Both the position numbers and the translations under genes were made by a program. Below the pieces are notes generated by a model, which was not told the origin of the DNA, did not search any database, and worked only from the letters and a program-made list of their open reading frames with translations. DNA of 18,682 bases from Acidobacteriota bacterium (GTDB lineage Bacteria > Acidobacteriota > Terriglobia > UBA7540): the NCBI GenBank assembly GCA_021827255.1, contig JAKAWO010000018.1, forward strand, positions 1-18,682, written 5' to 3'. Positions within the stretch are counted from its first letter, which is position 1. Each line of letters begins with the position of its first letter. This document shows positions 6,822 to 14,471 of this stretch, piece by piece.

Positions 6822-8438
6822 ATTCAGGCGAAAGTTGGCCACGCCAAAATCGGAGGTGCCCGCCTCGGTAATTTGGACCACGCCCGTGTAGTGGCCCCTG
6901 GGCAAGTTCCAGCCGATCGCGAACTTCAATTGTTTTGAGGCAGGGTAGCTGGCGTTGAGCATCTGCACGCGGCTGGTGACGAGCTGGTGCCTCGCATTGA
7001 CGAGGGTGTGCGCGACCACCAACTCATCGTCGCGCCGGGCGCCGTGGCCGTGCCAGTGGAGGTCGGAGGGATCGAGGCTGAACTGAACAGGCGCCAGATA
7101 GCGGCCAACGTTCTGCCGGAGCCTGAGGACTTTGGCGCGGACCGGAAACTGGCGGATCGGCAACGCGTAATAGCCGGCTCGGGTGTGAACTCGCACGCCG
7201 CGTCGCAGAGAGTGAATGGTGATCTTGCGGTAGCTGCCGTCGAGGCGCGTGTCGGTTGGCTGATAGGAAGCGTAATAAGTTCCCGCGATGTCGCCGACGG
7301 CGCGGTCGGTGAAGGCAGCTAGATCGTTATCGCCGCTGAAGGGAAGGCCGCCTGTATCCCACGCCAGTTGATTGAGCGCGTCTTCGGGCCCGTACTGGCG
7401 CTCGATGCTGAAGGTCACCGCGCTGGTGGGTCCCTCGGGGCCGAGCTGGTTGGGGGGAACCTCGGTGGCGTTTCCCATGACGGGGCTGGCGCGGAGGCCG
7501 TGAGCGTCAATGGTGTAGAACGTGACGTTGGATCGCAGGGCGGCGTCGGTCACCGGCCGCAGGAACTCATTCGGATCGCTCAAGCGTGATTGCATCTGGA
7601 GGTCTGGTCCGAAATACGTGGCGAAAGCGTAGGATGCCAGCCGGCCAGGGTTGGTGAGAAAGCCATCGCCAAAATAAATGACCCGTTTTTCGCCGGGGAA
7701 CAGACCCAGCATGTTGACCAAAGCGCGCAATTCGCCCGCCCTCTGCGCCAGCAGCGCCGTTTCTTCCTCGTAGAAGTGTCGCACCTCCTCCTTGGCGCAG
7801 TCGCGTTGGGCGCTGAGCTGGGGCAAATCCATGCAACCGTGCATCTGGGTCAGCAGCTCGTTGATGCGCTCGTCGTCGCTAGGCGCGGCGTTTTCATGCC
7901 GCATGGCCTGAAGCCGCCGCAGGATCAGGCTGCGGTTGGATGTGAAGGGCTGCCACACCTTGACCCCCAAGCCGATCGAAAACAGCGCGACCTGATCGGC
8001 CGACGATTGATGGGTCTCGGCCCACTGCGTGACAGCCTTGATGGAGCTCTGAAGGTCTGCAAAGCTGGTGGAGGAATCGTCCATGATGAAAGCGATGTAG
8101 CGGAATGCTTCCGGCCGCTCAAGCGCCAGCGCCCCGGTGGGGATGGCTGAGCCGCGGCTTCCAGGCGAAACGGCGCCAGGCATTGGCGATGCGACGGCCG
8201 GTTCAAAGCTCAGGAGGGTTTGCGGCTTGCCATCCTCGCGGACCACAATGTCTCGCCGCTTGAGATTGGTGACCGGACGGCCCTTGCGGTCGGTGGCCAC
8301 AATGGTGAGATTCACGAGCTGCGTTTGGCTGCGCAACTCGAACTCGGCCTTGCGGCGCGGATTCCTCCTGGCAAACAGCCAGAAGGGCGCGCTGATGGCT
8401 AGAGCGGCTGCCCATCCTACTCGACGAAAGCGCCTCAT
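6813..8438 (-). CDS. VWFA-related (acidobacterial type) secreted protein with intact MIDAS
   Basis: A 541-residue protein with a basic N-terminus and hydrophobic signal segment (GWAAALAISAPFWLFA). The N-terminal beta domain reads QLVNLTIVATDRKGRPVTNL...RDIVVREDGKPQTLLSFE. The VWA domain starts AFRYIAFIMDDSSTSFADL; D121-S-S-T-S125 fits the metal-binding DxSxS motif. KRVIYFGDGFL is the later VWA strand and GTYYASYQP...YYALPIRQFP the conserved C-terminal signature. Export and metal-dependent protein binding are inferred from the family. Two cysteines lie about ten residues apart in an insertion (MHGCMDLPQLSAQRDC) and may form a disulfide. The start is ATG 8438, preceded by AGGGG about 11 bases away. 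It follows the GH36-like gene by 95 bases in the same direction, but a GC hairpin lies between, so separate transcription is likely. It is a diverged paralogue of the 3512-5203 protein. Confidence 0.9.
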   Translation of the reverse strand: MRRFRRVGWAAALAISAPFWLFARRNPRRKAEFELRSQTQLVNLTIVATDRKGRPVTNLKRRDIVVREDGKPQTLLSFEPAVASPMPGAVSPGSRGSAIPTGALALERPEAFRYIAFIMDDSSTSFADLQSSIKAVTQWAETHQSSADQVALFSIGLGVKVWQPFTSNRSLILRRLQAMRHENAAPSDDERINELLTQMHGCMDLPQLSAQRDCAKEEVRHFYEEETALLAQRAGELRALVNMLGLFPGEKRVIYFGDGFLTNPGRLASYAFATYFGPDLQMQSRLSDPNEFLRPVTDAALRSNVTFYTIDAHGLRASPVMGNATEVPPNQLGPEGPTSAVTFSIERQYGPEDALNQLAWDTGGLPFSGDNDLAAFTDRAVGDIAGTYYASYQPTDTRLDGSYRKITIHSLRRGVRVHTRAGYYALPIRQFPVRAKVLRLRQNVGRYLAPVQFSLDPSDLHWHGHGARRDDELVVAHTLVNARHQLVTSRVQMLNASYPASKQLKFAIGWNLPRGHYTGVVQITEAGTSDFGVANFRLNVP

Positions 8439-8464
8439 GCGTTTAATACCCCTGCATTCCGCTT

Positions 8465-8472
8465 ATTCTATA
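8465..8472 (-). promoter_or_regulatory. Possible -10 element (TATAGAAT) of the VWFA-related gene
   Basis: On the - strand TATAGAAT lies about 27 bases before the ATG at 8438, downstream of the GC hairpin at 8502-8528. No convincing -35 is visible. Confidence 0.3.
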
Positions 8473-8501
8473 CCCTGATCTTGCGCAATACGAATTTGTT
8501 T

Positions 8502-8528
8502 CCGCCGCCATCGAGAAGCGGGCGGCGG
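8502..8528. terminator. GC-rich hairpin after the GH36-like gene, possible terminator
   Basis: CCGCCGCC (8502-8509) pairs perfectly with GGCGGCGG (8521-8528) around an 11-base loop. It lies directly after the stop of the GH36-like gene on the - strand and before the promoter region of the next gene. On the - strand the hairpin is followed by an A-rich rather than T-rich stretch, so it is not a textbook intrinsic terminator. Confidence 0.35.
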
Positions 8529-8533
8529 GTCCC

Positions 8534-11008
8534 CTACCTAAACTGCAAGAAGACGGCGCGGGGGCCGGAGATCGGGCTGCGCACCGTCGCACGGACGACG
8601 TCCCGCGCGGCGGAGAATTTGACCGCCGCGCCAGTGGCGAATCCGCGCACGAACTGGCTGCCGCTGGTATAGAAGGTCAGCGTGGTCGGGTAGTTCTTCA
8701 CCAGCGTCACAACCACGCGCAATTCCTTCAGACGGGGATCCCATTTCTCAGCCCGGATTTCGACTCCGCCCATGGTGATGTGCCGGTCCGTGCCTATGAG
8801 CTGTGGATGATGCTCGTCGGGCCGCAGAGAAATGACTTCGCACTGGTGCGGCTTGAGCCGCACCGAATACCGGCCACGAACCTTGCCTAAAAATTTCTGG
8901 TTCCAGAAGTCGAACAGGAGATAGCTTTGCTCAGGGTCGAGGCCCGCGGCGGCGAACTTGAGCGTGATTTTGCGCGGCGCCGGGGGCGTCAAAAACGCTG
9001 GCGCGGGCAAGAGCTCAAGTCCCGGAGGCTTTTGAGCCAGCGCCTGAAGCCGCCGATTCTCCGCCTCGGCCTGACGGACGAAGGATGACGCGCGAAGCTG
9101 CGCTCCCCAGGTTCGCGACGTTTTGAGCAAAGCGTCGTCGCGCGAGAGGATATCAAAGGCATCGGGCTGAGTGCCGGGCGGCATCTCATCCGGTCCAACG
9201 TCCCAGTTGAAAATGCCGGCCACCTCCCAGGATCCGAAGGGCCGGACGATGTGGAGCATCCAAATCGGCCGGCTGTGGGAAATCGGAAAGAGGTCCATGG
9301 GGGTAATGTCGGCGACGGGCATGACCTTGCGCACGATTTCCCGGCGGCTGGCGGGAAGCGTGGCCATGTCGTCTCCCAACATCAGAAGCTGCCCGGTAAG
9401 GCCGAGAACCGTCGCCCAAGTTCGGGCTTCGTCGCGGGTCAGCGGAGGGCGCACGACGAGCACATCGGGATCGGTGTACCAGGCGATGTTGTTGGTGTAA
9501 TAGCCTTGCCGCATTCCAGCGAGAGCCGTTCGGACGCCGCGGAAGGACGGCGGCTCGCCGTCGCCGACAACGTCTCCGCCGAGACGCGCCGACTGAGCAA
9601 TGCCCATGGCTTCGGTTGGGTCAGCGGGCCCGCAGGCGGAGAAAAAGACGCCGGGCTTGGAATCCATCGCCTGCCGAATCCGGCTGAGCGCCTGGCGAAA
9701 CGCCGCGTTGGCGTCGAGCGTCGGATTGTAGGCGCGGGCGCGATTCTGAGCCCAGATGTTTCGCGTGTCATTTTCGCCGTCCAGCTTGAAGTAGTCGTAA
9801 CCCCAATCCAGCGTGTGGCGGCGGTAAACGTTGTAGAGGTATTGCTGGAGCTGAGGGTTCGAGAAATCGGCGACGTAGGTTCCGAACCAGGTCCCAAGTT
9901 TGGCGCTACCGTCGGCGTTGTGCAAGAACCAGTCGGCGTGGCGCTCGTAGAAGTCACGGTCGGCATTGCCAAACACCGCCAGCCAAAGCCCCGCCTTGAG
10001 GCCGCGAGCGTGGATCTGGTCCGCCATCCACTTCATGCCGTGAGGGAACTTGCGGTTGGCGGTGTCCCAGTTGCCGCCGATGGGCGAGTTGTTTTCACCG
10101 TTGCCGGCGCGTTGCCAGCCGGCGTCAATCAAGCAGACACTAAGGCCGAAGGGCTTGTAGTCGGCGGCCAGAGCGTCGGCATTCGAGAGAATATCGCTTT
10201 CCTTGACGCGCGCAAAGTAATCATACCAAGAGCACCACCCGACCGGCGCGCGCGGCCACATCCTTTTGTTGAGCGGCGAGTAGAAGGGAAGACGTCTTCG
10301 GAAGACGCGGCTGACAAGCTCAAAACGGCAGCGCGGAGCGCCGCCGAGGGGATCGTCCGCGGTGACGCGGAAACCGCCTTTCACGGCCGTGAAGCGTGTT
10401 TGGCGGGCTAGCACGCGGATGGCCTGGTCGCGGAAACGGTCATAGATGCAGTCGTTGAGCCGGCTCGTCGCGGGCCCGCTTTCCATTTGCCACACGCTTG
10501 AGCCATGCCCATCCAGCCGCGCCTGGATGGGTTCGGAACCCGCGTTGATCTCGGCCTGGAGCACCGCTTCCGCCTGCCCCTTGAGCGGGAAACCGCGCAG
10601 TGAGACCCCCAGAGAAGAGCCGACAGCTTTCAAAACAATGTCGTAGGGCGACGGGCCCCGCACGCGGAAAATTGTTTCGCCATGGACTCGAGTCGCTACG
10701 CGAGTGAGCGATCCGCCCGCTGCCGTCGAGGCCAGGCGGCGATCGCCGGCCACCACTTCGACCCGCAGGCCGGAAATCCACCTTACACCGCGATAGGCGA
10801 GGCGAACGGTGCGCCGGTCACTTGACAAGTGGGCAGTCCATAGCGGTTTCGACACCTCCGCGACGGCTCGCCGGGTTGTAAGGGGCACGGAACGCATCGC
10901 CAGTCCGCGCCGGGTCGGCGGGCGCCGCGTCTGCGGGTGGCTCTTCAAGCCCGAAGAGAAGCTAACCGTCAGAAAGCCGATCAGCGCGGCAAGACGAAAG
11001 ACTCGCAT
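8534..11008 (-). CDS. Secreted GH36-type glycoside hydrolase, alpha-galactosidase-like
   Basis: An 824-residue protein from the melibiase (GH36, clan D) group. After a signal peptide (MRVFRLAALIGFLTVSFSSG) comes an N-terminal beta-sandwich (about 50-240), then the catalytic barrel opening with GWCSWYDYF (257-265), followed by LIDAGWQ, GLKAGLWLAVF and YDYFKLDGEND. By family logic D410 (codon 9779-9781) is the nucleophile and D479 in ARLGGDVVGD (codon 9572-9574) the acid/base. The C-terminal beta domain (YLLFDFWNQKFLG...LKPHQCEVISLRP) is typical of these enzymes, and about 80 further residues form an extra tail domain. It probably releases alpha-linked galactose or a related sugar from plant or microbial polysaccharide outside the cytoplasm; substrate cannot be read from sequence. 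I chose ATG 11008 because GGAGG lies 9 bases upstream, whereas ATG 11017 touches that GGAGG. No transporter or sugar regulator is adjacent. Confidence 0.85.
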   Translation of the reverse strand: MRVFRLAALIGFLTVSFSSGLKSHPQTRRPPTRRGLAMRSVPLTTRRAVAEVSKPLWTAHLSSDRRTVRLAYRGVRWISGLRVEVVAGDRRLASTAAGGSLTRVATRVHGETIFRVRGPSPYDIVLKAVGSSLGVSLRGFPLKGQAEAVLQAEINAGSEPIQARLDGHGSSVWQMESGPATSRLNDCIYDRFRDQAIRVLARQTRFTAVKGGFRVTADDPLGGAPRCRFELVSRVFRRRLPFYSPLNKRMWPRAPVGWCSWYDYFARVKESDILSNADALAADYKPFGLSVCLIDAGWQRAGNGENNSPIGGNWDTANRKFPHGMKWMADQIHARGLKAGLWLAVFGNADRDFYERHADWFLHNADGSAKLGTWFGTYVADFSNPQLQQYLYNVYRRHTLDWGYDYFKLDGENDTRNIWAQNRARAYNPTLDANAAFRQALSRIRQAMDSKPGVFFSACGPADPTEAMGIAQSARLGGDVVGDGEPPSFRGVRTALAGMRQGYYTNNIAWYTDPDVLVVRPPLTRDEARTWATVLGLTGQLLMLGDDMATLPASRREIVRKVMPVADITPMDLFPISHSRPIWMLHIVRPFGSWEVAGIFNWDVGPDEMPPGTQPDAFDILSRDDALLKTSRTWGAQLRASSFVRQAEAENRRLQALAQKPPGLELLPAPAFLTPPAPRKITLKFAAAGLDPEQSYLLFDFWNQKFLGKVRGRYSVRLKPHQCEVISLRPDEHHPQLIGTDRHITMGGVEIRAEKWDPRLKELRVVVTLVKNYPTTLTFYTSGSQFVRGFATGAAVKFSAARDVVRATVRSPISGPRAVFLQFR

Positions 11009-11072
11009 TCGAAACATCCTCCAATTCCCTCGATGCGAAATCCGCACCCAGCAGAACCTCGCCGAGGCGGTT

Positions 11073-11081
11073 ATGTTATCA
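11073..11081 (-). promoter_or_regulatory. Possible extended -10 promoter of the GH36-like gene
   Basis: The - strand reads TGATAACAT, which fits an extended -10 (TG-N-TAACAT), about 65 bases before the chosen ATG at 11008. No matching -35 is visible. Confidence 0.28.
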
Positions 11082-11136
11082 TCCCACGCGGGTCTTTCGC
11101 TGCCGCCATAAGGCAAGCCGCCGCTCGCGTAACCTA

Positions 11137-11145
11137 GTGTATAAT
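11137..11145 (+). promoter_or_regulatory. Possible -10 element (GTGTATAAT) of the DoxX gene
   Basis: A perfect TATAAT (11140-11145) preceded by GTG, about 113 bases before the DoxX ATG. The expected -35 position has no match. It lies in the divergent gap between the GH36-like and DoxX genes. Confidence 0.38.
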
Positions 11146-11257
11146 GATTTCATCCATTAGTTATGAGCGGCGCTCAAAATGGCAGGGTTTCGCACCACGG
11201 GCAGTTGTGACGGCGGGCAAGGGCTTCAGGCGGGTCCGCGTGGAAGGAGGAGCTTCA

Positions 11258-11650
11258 ATGGACATAGTGCTTTTGATTGGCAGGGTCATCCTGGGTGGAT
11301 TCTTCATTACGAGTGGGATCAACCACTTTTCGAATTTTGGAATGATGAAGGGCTACAGCCAAAGCAAAGGAGTGCCGGCGCCGGGCGCGGCAGTGGCCGG
11401 AACGGGCCTTCTGCTGCTGCTGGGCGGGCTGAGTCTTCTGCTCGGAGCTTATCCCGAGGTCGGCGTGATTCTACTCGTGATCTTCCTGCTCGGCGCCTGC
11501 TTCATGATGCATAATTTCTGGACGGTTCAGGACGCGCAAGCGAAAATGGGGGAGCGGGTCAACTTTATGAAAAACTGGGCGCTGATCGGCGCGCTGTTGA
11601 TGATCCTTTCGATCCCTTTACCGTGGCCTTACAGCATTTTGGGGCGATAG
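11258..11650 (+). CDS. DoxX family membrane protein
   Basis: A 130-residue, four-helix inner-membrane protein. The N-terminus LLIGRVILGGFFITSGINHFSNFGMM is typical of DoxX: first helix, then the GxxHF loop. Helix 2 is AVAGTGLLLLLGGLSLLLGAY, helix 3 VGVILLVIFLLGACFMMHNFW and helix 4 WALIGALLMILSIPLPW. DoxX-type proteins are linked to redox or thiol stress and quinone chemistry in several bacteria, but no catalytic residues are defined, so the role is open. The start is ATG 11258, with AGGAGG (11245-11250) 7 bases upstream; the frame also opens at 11144 but without support. It converges with the PfpI-type gene, only 21 bases apart. Confidence 0.88.
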   Translation: MDIVLLIGRVILGGFFITSGINHFSNFGMMKGYSQSKGVPAPGAAVAGTGLLLLLGGLSLLLGAYPEVGVILLVIFLLGACFMMHNFWTVQDAQAKMGERVNFMKNWALIGALLMILSIPLPWPYSILGR

Positions 11651-11671
11651 CCTAAGAGTAGCATTGAGCGG

Positions 11672-12247
11672 TTACGCGGCAGCCACCGAGCCTCGGGCTG
11701 CGCCTCTCAAGACCTTCAGAAACTCGCGGGTGAAGAAAGGAAGGTCCATCCAGGTGCGCGAGCTGACAAGGTTCCCATCCACAACAACCTCGGTGTTCTT
11801 GAAGCGTGCGCCGGCACGCTCCATGTCGGGTTGAAGCGCTTCGTAGGTCGAGATGTTTCTCCCGCGCAATGCATCCAGGGCGGCAAGAATCAATGAGCCG
11901 TGGCAGAGGGCGGCGATAGGCTTTTGCCGCTCGATAAAGTGGCGGACGATGCGATGCAACTCCTTGTCGTTGCGAAGATACTCGGGAGCGCGCCCGCCGC
12001 TCAAGATGATCCCATCATAGTTTTCAGACTGAACGTCCTTGAAGGCAATATCGGCGGGAATGCGGTAACCGGGCTTTTCAACGTAAGTGTCCCAGCCAGG
12101 CTCAAAGTCGTGGATAACTGAACTTAGAACTTTCTTGGCGGGCGCCGCAATGTGAACCTCGATGCCTTCCTCGCGCAGGCGGTGATATGGGTACCAGGTG
12201 TCCAGGGATTCGGTAGCGTCTCCAGCAACCAGCAGAACTTTGAGCAC
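11672..12247 (-). CDS. DJ-1/PfpI family protein (class I glutamine amidotransferase-like)
   Basis: A 191-residue protein of the DJ-1/PfpI superfamily, which includes intracellular peptidases, glyoxalase/deglycase-type enzymes and stress chaperones. MLKVLLVAGDATESLDTWYPYHRLREEG is the first alpha/beta unit with the conserved acidic residue E13. YDGIILSGGRAPEYLR is the flavodoxin-like strand and loop, and AALCHGSLIL carries the nucleophile Cys115 followed by His116. VVDGNLVSSRTWMDLPFF matches the late conserved region, with TWMD in place of the more usual GP(G)D. No signal peptide. The start is GTG 12247, supported by GAGGAGG just upstream; a TATAAT lies at 12278-12283 on the same strand. The substrate cannot be assigned. 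Confidence 0.92.
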   Translation of the reverse strand: MLKVLLVAGDATESLDTWYPYHRLREEGIEVHIAAPAKKVLSSVIHDFEPGWDTYVEKPGYRIPADIAFKDVQSENYDGIILSGGRAPEYLRNDKELHRIVRHFIERQKPIAALCHGSLILAALDALRGRNISTYEALQPDMERAGARFKNTEVVVDGNLVSSRTWMDLPFFTREFLKVLRGAARGSVAAA

Positions 12248-12277
12248 GGTTTCGTCCTCCTCTCAATCTTCCTTTGC

Positions 12278-12283
12278 ATTATA
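12278..12283 (-). promoter_or_regulatory. -10 element (TATAAT) for the PfpI-type gene
   Basis: A perfect TATAAT on the - strand, 30 bases before the GTG at 12247, leaving room for a short leader containing the GAGGAGG. No -35 hexamer sits at the right distance (TTGCCA is only 7 bases away). Confidence 0.42.
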
Positions 12284-12557
12284 CTCCGGTTGGCAAGTTG
12301 CGGCTCGCCTCTCTACAAAAAGCTGTTGAGCGTTCTGAGCTTCTCCTGGCTCGCCGCGCAGCCCCTCAACGCCACCCACAAGTTCGGCCGGGTGCCCATG
12401 CGACCGCCGCCGCGCCAGCCATCAGCGGCGCGCAATCCAAAGTCTCCTTGCTATCTTCGGGCAATTTGATTACTCTCTACGCCGCTGCCCCGAGGAGCTT
12501 TGGCTCGGCGGGCGATGACCGAGCAAGGGTTAGCGGCCGCGCGAGCGGCTTGATTCG
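12284..12557. other. Intergenic gap between divergent genes
   Basis: Together with the leaders this leaves about 370 bases without a gene between 12248 and 12620. Small open frames are present on the + strand, but without RBS or recognisable product. A short imperfect hairpin (CCGAG 12490-12494 / CTCGG 12504-12508) is the only structure I noticed. Otherwise I see nothing. Confidence 0.45.
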
Positions 12558-12586
12558 TTGACTTTCAGCGGGGGGTGTTGTAATTT
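12558..12586 (+). promoter_or_regulatory. Probable sigma70-type promoter of the partner-switching pair
   Basis: TTGACT (12558-12563) and TAATTT (12581-12586) are separated by exactly 17 bases. Transcription would begin near 12593, about 28 bases before the ATG at 12621. Confidence 0.5.
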
Positions 12587-12620
12587 CGGACGCTGGAAAG
12601 GAGTTGGGCCTCATCACCGG

Positions 12621-13106
12621 ATGGATCCAGCAGCCAGCGTGATCGAGTTAACCCTCGAAAGCTCGCTCAAGCACATGGAGATGGTTGAGGAGATCGCGCG
12701 GCGGGTTTCGAAGGCGGCGGGGTTTGGCAGCGAGGATGAATTTCAGATTGAGCTGGCCGTCCACGAGACGGTGATCAATGCCATCGCCCACGGCAACCAA
12801 GAAGACCCCAGCAAAAAGGTGTGGCTGCAGTTCAGGATCTCCGATGATCGACTGGAAATTCACGTGCGCGACCAAGGGAGTGGATTCGATCTCAGCAAGG
12901 TCCCCGATCCCCTGGCGGAGGCCAATTTGCTGAACATTTCCGGGCGGGGGATGTTTCTGGTCCAGCAATTCATGGACGAAACGCAAGTCGTTACCAGCGG
13001 GGGCAGGGGCACTGAAGTTATAATGATTAAGAGGCGGAAACCACAAACTCAGCCTCATCAAGGAGGAAAAGACCGTGAGCCTGAAGGCCACCGTAAGACA
13101 AGTTGA
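12621..13106 (+). CDS. RsbW/SpoIIAB-like anti-sigma serine kinase (ATP-binding)
   Basis: A 161-residue GHKL-type ATPase of the HATPase_c_2 group. The N-box is IELAVHETVINAIAHG (Glu and N53), the G1 box is D84-Q-G-S-G, and the ATP-lid region has GRGMFLVQQFMDE (108-120). In known systems such proteins bind a sigma factor or inactivate a STAS-domain antagonist by phosphorylating a serine. The last 25 residues (after KRRK) are polar and probably disordered; this part overlaps the next gene by 32 bases in another frame, implying translational coupling. I start at ATG 12621; the only purine-rich element, AAAGGAG, is 17 bases upstream, so initiation looks weak. A sigma factor gene lies convergently 380 bases beyond its stop. 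Pairing with it is inferred from position only. Confidence 0.85.
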   Translation: MDPAASVIELTLESSLKHMEMVEEIARRVSKAAGFGSEDEFQIELAVHETVINAIAHGNQEDPSKKVWLQFRISDDRLEIHVRDQGSGFDLSKVPDPLAEANLLNISGRGMFLVQQFMDETQVVTSGGRGTEVIMIKRRKPQTQPHQGGKDREPEGHRKTS

Positions 13107-13425
13107 TTCCGTGACCGTGGTGGACATGAGCGGCCGGATTACCCTGGGAGAAGGCTGCAGCCAGATGCGGGGGTTGATTCGCGAGCAGATTGCCAAAGGC
13201 AATAAGAATCTTCTGCTGAACCTGGGCGATGTGACTTATATTGACAGCTCGGGGATCGGCGAGCTGGTGAGCGCATTCACGGCCGTTTCAAACCAAGGCG
13301 GGGCACTGAAGCTGCTGAACCTCACCAAAAAGGTTCACGACCTACTTCAGATAACGAAGCTTTATACCGTTTTCGACGTCCACGATGACGAGGCCAAGGC
13401 CGTCGCCAGCTTCAACCGAAGCTGA
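13075..13425 (+). CDS. STAS-domain anti-sigma factor antagonist (RsbV/SpoIIAA-like)
   Basis: A 116-residue single STAS domain. SVTVVDMSGRITLGEG is the first beta hairpin, and LLLNLGDVTYIDSSGIGELVSAF contains the phosphorylation motif D57-S-S-G60, where the partner kinase would modify a serine. The C-terminal GALKLLNLTKKVHDLLQITKLYTVFDVHDDEAKAVASF completes the fold. In its dephosphorylated form this type of protein sequesters the anti-sigma factor and frees sigma. The start is GTG 13075 with AGGAGG at 13061-13066, 8 bases away. It overlaps the kinase-like gene by 32 bases, so the two are made from one transcript. No regulatory phosphatase (RsbU-type) is in the window. Confidence 0.92.
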   Translation: MSLKATVRQVDSVTVVDMSGRITLGEGCSQMRGLIREQIAKGNKNLLLNLGDVTYIDSSGIGELVSAFTAVSNQGGALKLLNLTKKVHDLLQITKLYTVFDVHDDEAKAVASFNRS

Positions 13426-13487
13426 ACGAATCGCGCCTCACTCGCGCCGCGCGTGAAAGGCGGAAAGAGGGTGCACGAGGGCTGGCC

Positions 13488-14471
13488 TTAAGCCACGGCG
13501 CGCTGGGAGTTAAGAGGGGCGCCCAGCGAGCGGCATGGGCGGCGGGCGGATTTAGGCTGACGCGCCCCGGCAGGGATCGCGAGGACATCATATTCTAATT
13601 TGGCTCCGCACGCTTCAGTCATCGCGGGGCGCGGCGGGGCCAAAGGCAACCGGTCAGCCCGTTGCCCGCGGGAGCGCAGTTGCTCCTTCATTCGCAGGCG
13701 CAGCGACGCGAGCGCAGCGGTGTGCATTTGCGATATCCGAGACTCGCAGACTCCGAGGCACGCTCCCACTTCCTTCATCTTCAGGCCCTTGAAGTAATAA
13801 AGATGCAACATGCGTTGTTTACGCAGTGCCAGGCGGGAAATGGCCGTGGCGAGCAATTGGTTCATTTCTGACTGCCGGCATAGCTCAAAAGGACTTTGCT
13901 CGTCCGCTGCAGCGGGTTCCTCCGCCAGGGGAAAGTCCCTTCCGGTTCGGTCTCCCTCCAGGCTCGTGACGCTCAGGCCATGGAGATCATTCAATAGCTC
14001 ATCCAGGCCTTTTTCGGAGATTCCGATCTCGCGGGCGAGTTCGGTCTGTGAAGGCGCCCGGCCTAGCCGCCCGCGGAGTTGTTGTCGAGCTTCTTCGAGT
14101 TGACGGCCTTTGTGCCGCAGCGCGCGCGATCCCCAATCTTGCTCGCGCAGGCTGTCGAGAATCGCTCCGCGAATGCGATAGCTGGCGTACGATTTAAGCT
14201 CAACCTTGCGCCGCGGATCAAATTTGGCCAGGGCTTCGATCAACCCCAAAACTCCCGTATTGACCAGGTCCTCCAGTTGGACGTGATGGGGCAGCCGGGC
14301 GTGGATTCGCTGGGCGATCAGCCGGACGCGCGGAAGCTGCTCGAGGATCAGGCGATTTCGCTCCACCAGAATGGCATCGCAAGCCCTTCTTTGAGTCTTC
14401 GGGATCAATCGTCCCTCACTGAGAGCCGCACAGACTTTGCGGAGGGCGCGCTCGCCAAGCCCGCACGGCAC
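13488..14471 (-). CDS. RNA polymerase sigma factor, FliA/SigB-type (sigma70 group 3)
   Basis: A 327-residue sigma factor. Region 2 spans about 45-115 (LEDLVNTGVLGLIEALAKFDP, then KSYASYRIRGAILDSLREQDW, a FliA/WhiG-like -10 recognition segment). Region 3 is LGRAPSQTELAREIGIS (about 136-165) and region 4 is SRLALRKQRMLHLYYFKGLKMKEVGACLGVCESRISQMHTAAL (about 212-255), with the helix-turn-helix near residues 232-252. The L-P-x-R-E motif that usually opens region 4 is LALRK here. A tail of about 55 residues rich in Pro, Arg and Ala (271-327) follows region 4 and is not part of the normal fold. Start: GTG 14471, with a purine-rich GAGAGAAGG just upstream; the region further upstream is AT-rich. It is convergent with the RsbW/STAS-like pair, which could regulate it. 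No flagellar or chemotaxis gene is nearby, so a stress or developmental role is as likely as motility. Confidence 0.88.
   Translation of the reverse strand: MPCGLGERALRKVCAALSEGRLIPKTQRRACDAILVERNRLILEQLPRVRLIAQRIHARLPHHVQLEDLVNTGVLGLIEALAKFDPRRKVELKSYASYRIRGAILDSLREQDWGSRALRHKGRQLEEARQQLRGRLGRAPSQTELAREIGISEKGLDELLNDLHGLSVTSLEGDRTGRDFPLAEEPAAADEQSPFELCRQSEMNQLLATAISRLALRKQRMLHLYYFKGLKMKEVGACLGVCESRISQMHTAALASLRLRMKEQLRSRGQRADRLPLAPPRPAMTEACGAKLEYDVLAIPAGARQPKSARRPCRSLGAPLNSQRAVA

Noticed and set aside
9251..10411. + strand open frame of 386 codons across the GH36-like gene
   Set aside because: Lies opposite the conserved catalytic barrel and has the composition of a shadow frame.
12487..12512. 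Imperfect hairpin as terminator or small RNA end
   Set aside because: Has a bulge, no T-run, and lies between divergent genes where no terminator is expected.
13483..13495. Short hairpin TGGC-CTTAA-GCCA between the convergent STAS and sigma genes
   Set aside because: Only four base pairs and no T-run; too weak to call a terminator.
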